Shown here in pieces: positions 5,229-10,198 of a stretch of DNA of 10,198 nucleotides; within the stretch, counting starts at the first letter, position 1, and the number at the start of each line of letters is the position of its first letter. The position numbers and the translations under genes were made by a program. This DNA is from Candidatus Uhrbacteria bacterium (lineage in GTDB: Bacteria; Patescibacteriota; Patescibacteriia; 2-12-FULL-60-25): positions 1 to 10,198 of the forward strand of contig JAHFIK010000045.1 of the NCBI GenBank assembly GCA_023246415.1, read 5' to 3'. The notes under the pieces were generated by a model. The model did no database searches. It was not told the DNA's origin and saw only the letters and a program-made list of their open reading frames with translations.

Positions 5229-5801
5229 TTATCGTTTCTTTTTCTTTTCCAACGCCTGCCATTCGTCAGCGAGGATGCTCAGACGAACCTCGTCGATCCA
5301 TCCCCCATCTCGAAAGGTGTGCTCGCGGAAGCGACCTTCTTCGCGATAGCCGCTCTTCTTGAGATATGCAAGCGAGCGCCCATTCGTGGCGAGGACCGCA
5401 GAACACACGCGGTGTAATCCCAGTGTCTCGAAGCAGTACCGAAGAACAAGTGCTTTCGCTTCACTCCCATACCCACGATTCCAACAGTCCGCCTCGCCAA
5501 TGACCGCACCGGTCGTGGCATGACGGTCGATCCAGTTGATCTGGTGGATTCCCGTGCTCCCAATATGACGATGACCTCGTTTGAGGACGATCGCGAGAAC
5601 GATGTCCGTTGGGAACGGGCCCCGATTCCGTCCGTCGAACCACGTGCGTTCTGAGACTTCGTCGATGGGTACCCGACACAAGAGATATCGTCGCACCTCC
5701 GGATCGTTCATCCATCGACGCGCACGATCGAGATCGCCAACTTCAAGGGTGCGAAGGTACAACCGTTTTCCATCTAGAAAGAGCGCTGGTTTTTCTGCCA
5801 T
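5229..5801 (-). CDS. GNAT N-acetyltransferase, RimJ/RimL type
   Basis: A 190-residue single GNAT domain of the Acetyltransf_3 (RimJ/RimL) group. It transfers acetyl from acetyl-CoA to an amino group. LYLRTLEVGDLDRARRWMNDPEV (14-36) is the typical opening. IGSTGIHQINW (80-90) is the central strand. NRGYGSEA (108-115) is the acetyl-CoA pyrophosphate loop (RGYG at 109-112). NGRSLAYLKKSGYREEGRFRE (140-160) is the usual C-terminal motif. A Lys/Arg tail (KKKKR) ends the protein. The substrate may be a protein N-terminus or a small amine and cannot be told. AGGA lies seven bases before the ATG, one of the few Shine-Dalgarno-like sites here. A GC-rich hairpin lies upstream at 5841-5859, and the strong 5178-5203 hairpin ends the gene. 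Confidence 0.93.
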   Translation of the reverse strand: MAEKPALFLDGKRLYLRTLEVGDLDRARRWMNDPEVRRYLLCRVPIDEVSERTWFDGRNRGPFPTDIVLAIVLKRGHRHIGSTGIHQINWIDRHATTGAVIGEADCWNRGYGSEAKALVLRYCFETLGLHRVCSAVLATNGRSLAYLKKSGYREEGRFREHTFRDGGWIDEVRLSILADEWQALEKKKKR

Positions 5802-5840
5802 ATTCGTATCCTGCTTTCTCCTGACCAGAAAGACAAAATG

Positions 5841-5859
5841 CCCTGCCGGTCAGGCAGGG
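5841..5859. repeat. GC-rich hairpin upstream of the acetyltransferase gene
   Basis: CCCTGCC (5841-5847), loop GGTCA, GGCAGGG (5853-5859). On the minus strand ATTTTGTCTTT follows, so it could act as a weak terminator for upstream read-through. It resembles the other GC-rich palindromes in the window. Confidence 0.55.
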
Positions 5860-6056
5860 TTTCATGTATGTCTCTTCCATCGTGCAAGATGGCTTACAAC
5901 AAACCCCGTCTGACCGCGAGAGCGGACAAACCATCCAGCTTCGGAATACGATGGGTTTGTGGGTAAGACATATCATTTGAACCGATATCTATGCTATATC
6001 GTAAAATAACATCTTCGTCAAGTTGACGCGGCTAATCACAACACACGTGTACCATC
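5860..6056. other. Intergenic region with nested inverted repeats
   Basis: No convincing gene is seen in this region. CAAACC-ATC (5927-5935) pairs with GATGGGTTTG (5950-5959) with one bulged base. An outer CTTAC/GTAAG pair lies at 5893-5897 and 5963-5967. CCGC-GAGA-GCGG (5914-5925) is a small stem with a GNRA-type loop. CAAACC also occurs at 5900-5905, so the 3' arm GGGTTTG has two possible partners. A separate inverted repeat, CGATAT/ATATCG, lies at 5983-6001. It could be a structured RNA, a decayed element or chance. A minus-strand open frame from 5976 has no recognisable content. Confidence 0.35.
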
Positions 6057-6099
6057 TCTTAACGTAGGGGCGGGGCCAGGCCCCGCCCCTACGTTAAGA
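6057..6099. repeat. 43-base near-perfect palindrome overlapping a gene end
   Basis: A 21-base arm (6057-6077) starting TCTTAACGTAGGGG is followed by a single A and its exact reverse complement (6079-6099). It covers the last codons and TAG stop of the minus-strand VF530 gene. It is very stable but lacks a following T-tract, so it is not a standard intrinsic terminator. It could protect the mRNA 3' end or be a mobile palindromic repeat. Confidence 0.85.
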
Positions 6100-6367
6100 T
6101 GAGGTCCTCCGGCGTCTGATCATCATCTCTCCGGCCCCTTCTACGCGTTACTCCGATGGTCATTTGGAGATAGAGGTCTTCCACCTTCGTGCGTGCCCAA
6201 GGCGTCTTTCTGAGGAAGACGAGGCTTGATTTGATACTGGGATCCTTTTTAAAACAGTTGATATTGATGCGACGCGCCAGCTGCTCCCAACCATATTTCG
6301 CCACCAGTGCCTCGAGGATGGCCTGAAGGGTAATACCGTGGAGTGGATCCTTTGGTGGCGTATTCAT
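6089..6367 (-). CDS. VF530 family (DUF2132) protein
   Basis: A 92-residue protein matching the VF530/DUF2132 family almost end to end: DPLHGITLQAILEAL (7-21), YGWEQLARRININCF (25-39), then DPSIKSSLVFLRKTPWARTKVEDLYL (42-67). VF530 proteins are small, helical, predicted DNA-binding proteins known from a solved structure, and their cellular role is not established. The family core ends near residue 68. The remaining tail (about 24 residues, rich in Arg and Asp) is specific to this copy. Its last codons and the stop lie inside a 43-base palindrome, so the tail may have been altered by insertion of that element. The start at 6367 begins MNTPPKDPLHG, as expected for the family. No Shine-Dalgarno sequence is visible. 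Confidence 0.92.
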   Translation of the reverse strand: MNTPPKDPLHGITLQAILEALVAKYGWEQLARRININCFKKDPSIKSSLVFLRKTPWARTKVEDLYLQMTIGVTRRRGRRDDDQTPEDLILT

Positions 6368-6427
6368 ATCTAAAAGATAACAAATATCAATGCTTCAAAC
6401 AAGTATTCATTCTTTGAACTGAATGCG

Positions 6428-6793
6428 TTATTCGAAATACGTCCACGACCCATCGAGATAATTCGCAATACGATCGCCGGAGACTGGCATTTCACCGTCG
6501 TACTCAGTTCGATGGATTGAGGCGGAACATCGCATCAGATCAGGGAGATCAGGATTGCGATGATCATACTGTGACCGCTGATAGTTATATTCGATCTTAT
6601 TTCCATCTTCAGCGGTCGTCTTTATTTCATAGACCGTAATCCCAAGATCATCACTCTTCTCCCTCACCTCTTCGTACTTATTCCCTTTTAAAAGGCGTTC
6701 GAAGGTGTGTCGGATCTCTTCTTTTTGTGGCAGTTGTTCGGGTCCCCGTTCTTGCGCGCTGACAGGCGCTTGGCTTGGAAAATGTTCAGTCAT
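6428..6793 (-). CDS. Hypothetical protein, unrecognised
   Basis: I do not recognise this family. From the ATG at 6793 it has 121 residues (MTEHFPSQAPVS...). An ATG at 6805 would add four. The first 30 residues are polar and rich in Pro, Gln and Glu and look disordered. The remainder (about 31-121) looks folded, with a helix (EEIRHTFERLLKGNKYEEVREK) and strands DLGITVYEIKTT and NKIEYNYQRSQYD, and it ends in SWTYFE. No signal peptide, membrane segment or catalytic motif is seen. On the minus strand TATGTT (6801-6806) lies seven bases before the ATG at 6793, like other leaderless starts here, which favours the shorter form. The plausible amino-acid composition and lack of a competing gene support real coding. 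It diverges from the pentapeptide-repeat gene. Confidence 0.7.
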   Translation of the reverse strand: MTEHFPSQAPVSAQERGPEQLPQKEEIRHTFERLLKGNKYEEVREKSDDLGITVYEIKTTAEDGNKIEYNYQRSQYDHRNPDLPDLMRCSASIHRTEYDGEMPVSGDRIANYLDGSWTYFE

Positions 6794-6872
6794 AGACTCA
6801 AACATACCACGATTTCAACCCCTCGAGGAACGAGTGGAAGACTTTCCGCGTTCCATCTACGATATCTGACAT

Positions 6873-7454
6873 ATGGACCCATTCAAACCAGGCGTACACA
6901 CTCACGAATCGTTTCACGACCTCAAGGTGTCTTCGGACGGATTAAAAGGATCAACGTTCACGAACTGCACGTTCACACAATGCCAATTTCATGGCATGGA
7001 TTTTACCGGCGTTAATCTCACGGACTGTGTCTTTGATCACTGCGAAGTCACCTCTCCAAAACTCATCAACACGACGATCCACGGAACCACATTTAAAGAA
7101 TGTAAGTTGCTTGGCGCGGACTTCACACGCTGCAATTCACATCTTTTCACGATCGCCTTCTCTGACTGTCTCATCGACACGTGCAATTTCTCATCACTCA
7201 AACTCTATCGAACGCCGTTTCATAATTGCACGATTCGTGAAACACGCTTCGTCTCAACGATCCTCACGGAAGCGGACTTTGACCGTTCTGAATTCTCGAA
7301 TACCATTTTTCACCAGTGCAACCTTCAAAAGGCGAATTTTCATACGGCGCGACACTACGCCATCGACCCGACAGCGAACGATATCAAAGGGGCGAAGTTT
7401 TCACTCCCCGAAGCGATGTCGCTCCTTTCCGGACTTGGGATTGAGCTGAAATAA
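6873..7454 (+). CDS. Pentapeptide-repeat protein, Qnr-like
   Basis: A 193-residue protein built of about 25 five-residue repeats, (A/C/T)(D/N/x)(F/L)xx, from about residue 27 to 157, expected to fold as a right-handed quadrilateral beta-helix. Examples are NCTFTQCQFHGMDFTGVNL. The C-terminal segment YAIDPTANDIKGAKFSLPEA (162-181) followed by a helix ending LGIELK resembles the Qnr/McbG-type ending, with a DNA-mimicking, gyrase-protecting fold and a dimerisation helix. Length also fits Qnr (about 215) with a shorter loop region. All ten cysteines fall at the residue two before the inward-facing F/L, and the register shifts by two around residues 95-98. Whether it protects gyrase is inference; most chromosomal homologs have no tested role. 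It converges on the dioxygenase gene with only nine bases between them. Confidence 0.92.
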   Translation: MDPFKPGVHTHESFHDLKVSSDGLKGSTFTNCTFTQCQFHGMDFTGVNLTDCVFDHCEVTSPKLINTTIHGTTFKECKLLGADFTRCNSHLFTIAFSDCLIDTCNFSSLKLYRTPFHNCTIRETRFVSTILTEADFDRSEFSNTIFHQCNLQKANFHTARHYAIDPTANDIKGAKFSLPEAMSLLSGLGIELK

Positions 7455-7463
7455 ACTCCCCGC

Positions 7464-8276
7464 TCACCCAAGACGGAACGCCGTCATCGAGACGCTTCCA
7501 AATTCAACCCCTGAGCTGAAGTAATTCAATTCATCCTCTGGCGACTGCGCGCCAAGCGCATACAGCAACGGGAGATAGTGATCCGGGGTTGGCACGGCGA
7601 ATCTTGCCGCCGGCCCAAGCGATTCATAGTCGATCAGCTTCTTGTGATCGCTTGCGGTGATGAGTTCTCTTGCTCGCGCATCGAACTCCAACGCCCACTC
7701 AAACGGCTTTGCTGTCTCTTCAAACTGAACGAGGCCGAGGTTATGGACGATATTCCCGCTCGCGAGGATCAAGACACCTCGCGAGCGAAGATCACGCAAC
7801 TGACGTCCGAGATCATAGTGAAATTGCGCTGGCTTTGAATAATCAATGCTCAATTGGAATACGGGGATGTCAGCGTCTGGAAACATCCGTTTCGTCACAA
7901 TCCACGTGCCATGATCCAGCCCCCAATCCAGATCCCACCCGACCTTCTTCTTGGAGAGCGTTTCCTGCGTCATCCGCGCATAGGTCGGCGAGCCAGGGCA
8001 TGGATATGTTTGTCGATACAGCTCTTCCGGAAACCCCCAGAAGTCGTAAATCGTCCGTGGATGCTCCCCACCATGCACCGATGTACCATGGACATACCAA
8101 TGTGCAGAGATTGAGAGAATCGCCTTGGGGCGCGGAAGTTGCTCCCCCATCACACGCCACGCGGTTGCATACGCATTCTCTTCGATCGCATTCATCGGGC
8201 TTCCATGTCCAACGAAAAGAACCGGCATCTGGCTCGGATTCGCTGATGTGTGGTCGCGTTTCGATGGAGATTCCAT
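7464..8276 (-). CDS. ygiD: YgiD-like class III extradiol ring-cleavage dioxygenase
   Basis: A 270-residue LigB-superfamily enzyme, closely resembling E. coli YgiD, known as a 4,5-DOPA extradiol dioxygenase that opens catechol rings with a metal cofactor. Motifs in order are PVLFVGHGSPMNAIEEN (H24), SISAHW (H59), WGLDHGTW (H122), LASGNIVHNL (H178) and PTPDHYLPLLYALGA (H233), followed by EFGSVSMTAFRLG at the C-terminus. H24, H59 and H178 are the likely metal ligands. The frame is open to an ATG at 8312, and a shorter start at 8228 (MPVLF) is possible. The start at 8276 was chosen because a -35/-10 pair ends eight bases before it. The physiological substrate in this organism is unknown. It is divergent from the M3 peptidase gene. 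Confidence 0.93.
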   Translation of the reverse strand: MESPSKRDHTSANPSQMPVLFVGHGSPMNAIEENAYATAWRVMGEQLPRPKAILSISAHWYVHGTSVHGGEHPRTIYDFWGFPEELYRQTYPCPGSPTYARMTQETLSKKKVGWDLDWGLDHGTWIVTKRMFPDADIPVFQLSIDYSKPAQFHYDLGRQLRDLRSRGVLILASGNIVHNLGLVQFEETAKPFEWALEFDARARELITASDHKKLIDYESLGPAARFAVPTPDHYLPLLYALGAQSPEDELNYFSSGVEFGSVSMTAFRLG

Positions 8277-8284
8277 ATGGAATA

Positions 8285-8312
8285 AGGATACCGCGTCGGG
8301 CGCTGACTTCAA
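8285..8312 (-). promoter_or_regulatory. Possible leaderless promoter of the dioxygenase gene
   Basis: On the minus strand, TTGAAG (8307-8312), 16 bases, then TATCCT (8285-8290), with eight bases to the ATG at 8276. It supports the intermediate start. Confidence 0.4.
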
Positions 8313-8315
8313 ATT

Positions 8316-8344
8316 TTGCCTCCGTCATTTTCGACTGCTACGCT
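8316..8344 (+). promoter_or_regulatory. Possible promoter of the M3 peptidase gene
   Basis: TTGCCT (8316-8321), 17 bases, TACGCT (8339-8344), and ten bases to the ATG at 8355. The -35 is close to that of the engB promoter. It is back to back with the minus-strand dioxygenase promoter. Confidence 0.35.
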
Positions 8345-8354
8345 TTCTTCTTCT

Positions 8355-10198
8355 ATGAATACCTCTTGGAAAGAAATCGATCCGATCGCCGCCGGACTGA
8401 CCGCGGAAGGCGTAACGAAGCTCTGTGACGATGGACTTGCAGAGGCCACGCGACTCGCGGACCTCATTCGATCGCACAAGGATTCGCCTGATACAGATCT
8501 TGTCTGGGACGTGACGTTCGGCGTCTTCGATCAGATGAGCGTGGCACTGCATGAAGCAAGTCTCGTCCCGCACGTCATGAGCATGACACATCCCGATGAG
8601 GCGGTTCGTACCGCCGCAATGACCTGTGAACCACGCGTGAGTGAATTCACATCCGCGTTATACATGGATGACACGATCGCGTCCGTCCTGAAACGCGCGG
8701 CCGCACAGCTCGGGACACTTCCGAATCCGCGCGGTCGATTGATCGAGCACACACTCAGAGACTATCGCCGGAACGGCCTTGATCTTCCGCCGGAACAACG
8801 CACACGCATCAAAGAGATCAATGAGACGCTGACAAAGCTCTGCCAATCATTTGAAAAGAACCTCGCCGAATCAACGCTCGCAATCGACGTCGATCCCGCC
8901 TCCCTTGAAGGGCTGCCGGTATCATATATCGAGAATCACCCGGCCCAGACGAATGGAAAAATCCGCATCACCACGGACACCCCTGATCTCGTCCCTTTCA
9001 TGCGGTATTCAACTGACCGCGCGTCCGCACGCGAACTCTCTCGACTGTCTCAAAATCGTGCGCGACAGGAGAACCTTCCCATCCTTGATCAGATCCTCCT
9101 CCTTCGAAAGGAAAAAGCGACGCTGCTCGGATATGCCACCTGGGCGGACTATGTCCTTGAGTGCCGGATGGCAAAATCCCCGGCAACGGTGAATGCATTC
9201 CTTGATCGGATGCACACCGGGCTCGCCGCACACCGTGAGACCGAATTTGCCGAGTTTCTGGAAGAAGCGAAGGCGGCAGGGATCGCGGAAGCGGATGGTC
9301 GCGTCTGGGGCAGTGACACGCTCTTCTTGGAGAATCGCTTGCGCCAAAAGAAATTCCAGTTAGATTCGCAGGCCCTCAGCGAGTACTTCGAGGTCCATGC
9401 GGTGCAGCGCGGGATCATGGATATTGCGTCCCGACTCTACAACATTCTCTTTGTCCGCATCGACCCCCCAGTATGGCATCCAGACGTTGAAGTCTATGAA
9501 TTGCGAGATCCGATGAGTAAACCGATTGGTCGCATCTACCTCGACCTCTATCCGCGAGAGAACAAATTCAAGCATGCGGCGGTCATGACACTTCGCGAGA
9601 CGTATCAGTCAGAAGAAGGCCGCGTGATTCCGATGGCCAGCATGGTGTGCAATTTTCCGAAATCCGGCGCGTCCCCTGCCCTCATGGATCACGAGCAGGT
9701 CACCACGTTCTTCCATGAGTTCGGTCATCTCCTCCATGACGTCTTGAGTACGTGCGAGCTTGCGAGCTTTGCCGGCACGCATGTGGCTTGGGATTTCGTC
9801 GAAGTCCCTTCCCAACTCTTTGAAGAATGGGCGTGGACGCGCGAGACGCTTGATTTGTTCGCGCGACATATCAAAACAGACGCAACAATCCCTGAACCGA
9901 TGTACCAAGCACTCATCGCTTCTCGCACATTCGGTGAAGCGATTTTCACGGATCGTCAGATCTTCCTCGCGAAATTGGATCAGGCGTACCACACACGCAT
10001 CCCGCCGCTTGATACTTCTGCGATCGTCGATGAACTCAGCCCAATCTACAGTCCGTTTACCCGCCTCCCCGACACCTGTTTCCAGGCGACGTTCGGACAT
10101 CTCACGGAATATGACGCTGCATACTACAGCTACCAGTGGGCACTCTCCATTGCATTCGATATCCGCACACGATTCTTGAAAGAAGGGATGATGAACCC
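8355..10198 (+). CDS. M3-family zinc oligopeptidase (3' end outside window)
   Basis: An open frame of 614 codons runs without a stop to the window edge, so the C-terminus is missing. Family members are about 650-690 residues, so perhaps 40-80 residues are absent. The zinc site is FFHEFGHLLHD, with His454, Glu455 and His458. The third ligand is Glu483 in FVEVPSQLFEEW, 29 residues after the first His, as in thimet oligopeptidase and oligopeptidase A. The substrate-binding region FGHLTEYDAAYYSYQWA (His582 and the tyrosines that follow) is also typical. The long N-terminal helical part forms the channel that limits substrates to short peptides. It is cytoplasmic (no signal peptide) and probably degrades peptides from protein turnover. 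It is divergently transcribed from the YgiD-like gene, with a promoter about ten bases before the ATG. Confidence 0.95.
   Translation, partial: MNTSWKEIDPIAAGLTAEGVTKLCDDGLAEATRLADLIRSHKDSPDTDLVWDVTFGVFDQMSVALHEASLVPHVMSMTHPDEAVRTAAMTCEPRVSEFTSALYMDDTIASVLKRAAAQLGTLPNPRGRLIEHTLRDYRRNGLDLPPEQRTRIKEINETLTKLCQSFEKNLAESTLAIDVDPASLEGLPVSYIENHPAQTNGKIRITTDTPDLVPFMRYSTDRASARELSRLSQNRARQENLPILDQILLLRKEKATLLGYATWADYVLECRMAKSPATVNAFLDRMHTGLAAHRETEFAEFLEEAKAAGIAEADGRVWGSDTLFLENRLRQKKFQLDSQALSEYFEVHAVQRGIMDIASRLYNILFVRIDPPVWHPDVEVYELRDPMSKPIGRIYLDLYPRENKFKHAAVMTLRETYQSEEGRVIPMASMVCNFPKSGASPALMDHEQVTTFFHEFGHLLHDVLSTCELASFAGTHVAWDFVEVPSQLFEEWAWTRETLDLFARHIKTDATIPEPMYQALIASRTFGEAIFTDRQIFLAKLDQAYHTRIPPLDTSAIVDELSPIYSPFTRLPDTCFQATFGHLTEYDAAYYSYQWALSIAFDIRTRFLKEGMMN

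Noticed and set aside
5743..5976. Minus-strand frame of 77 codons upstream of the acetyltransferase gene
   Set aside because: It overlaps the acetyltransferase start and a hairpin and shows no recognisable domain; kept only as intergenic sequence.
7670..8428. Long plus-strand open frame (252 codons) opposite the dioxygenase gene
   Set aside because: It is antisense to a well-matched YgiD-like protein and has a low-complexity, Arg/Ser/Pro-rich translation typical of a shadow.
9609..10100. Minus-strand open frame of 163 codons
   Set aside because: It lies opposite the zinc-site half of the M3 peptidase, which is clearly coding in the plus direction.
1..10198. UGA recoded as glycine or tryptophan, as in some Patescibacteria
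   Set aside because: The SRPBCC, dioxygenase and small disulfide genes end at TGA exactly where their families end, and no conserved gene reads through TGA.
1..10198. CRISPR arrays, insertion sequences or transposases
   Set aside because: No regularly spaced direct repeats and no transposase-like proteins were seen on either strand.

Overview
The window looks like ordinary chromosome from a small-genome bacterium, most likely a member of the Patescibacteria (Candidate Phyla Radiation). That placement is inference. It rests on the short stand-alone GIY-YIG protein next to a tRNA, the near absence of Shine-Dalgarno sequences, -10 boxes lying 6 to 10 bases before start codons (leaderless or nearly leaderless mRNAs), GC-rich palindromes between genes, and a patchwork of short operons. 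TGA is used as a stop, so the code is not the UGA=Gly code of some Patescibacteria. No ribosomal marker is present to settle the lineage.

Left part (1-533): a GIY-YIG protein whose stop codon overlaps the first bases of a tRNA-Trp(CCA) gene, then a strong terminator. Next comes a second, broken stretch of tRNA-Trp sequence whose middle is replaced by a perfect 24-base palindrome, followed by its own terminator.

Redox/permease operon (495-2917): a perfect 34-base palindrome encloses a good promoter. It is followed by an ArsR-family repressor with a Cys-Val-Cys-Asp metal-site motif, three consecutive thioredoxin-fold proteins (active sites CGPC, CPPC, CPSC), and a YraQ/ArsP-type permease with the TPFCSCS motif. 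The layout suggests a self-regulated thiol/metal(loid) stress and export system. The terminator after the permease is a close copy of the tRNA-Trp 3' end plus its terminator, so the operon lies between similar repeats and may be a small acquired island.

Middle (2952-5801): a minus-strand pair (VOC/PhnB-like protein, then SRPBCC/AHSA1 protein) diverges from a Nudix hydrolase, which is followed by the ribosome-assembly GTPase EngB/YsxC. A strong shared hairpin separates EngB from a convergent RimJ/RimL-type acetyltransferase.

Right part (5802-10198): an intergenic stretch rich in inverted repeats, a VF530/DUF2132 protein whose last codons and stop lie in a 43-base palindrome, an unrecognised 121-125 residue protein, a Qnr-like pentapeptide-repeat protein with a regular cysteine ladder, a YgiD-like extradiol dioxygenase on the minus strand, and a divergent M3-family zinc oligopeptidase that runs off the right edge.

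The best candidate for something not yet described is the ArsR / triple thioredoxin-fold / permease module with its promoter-wide operator and flanking tRNA-Trp-like repeats. The families themselves are known.
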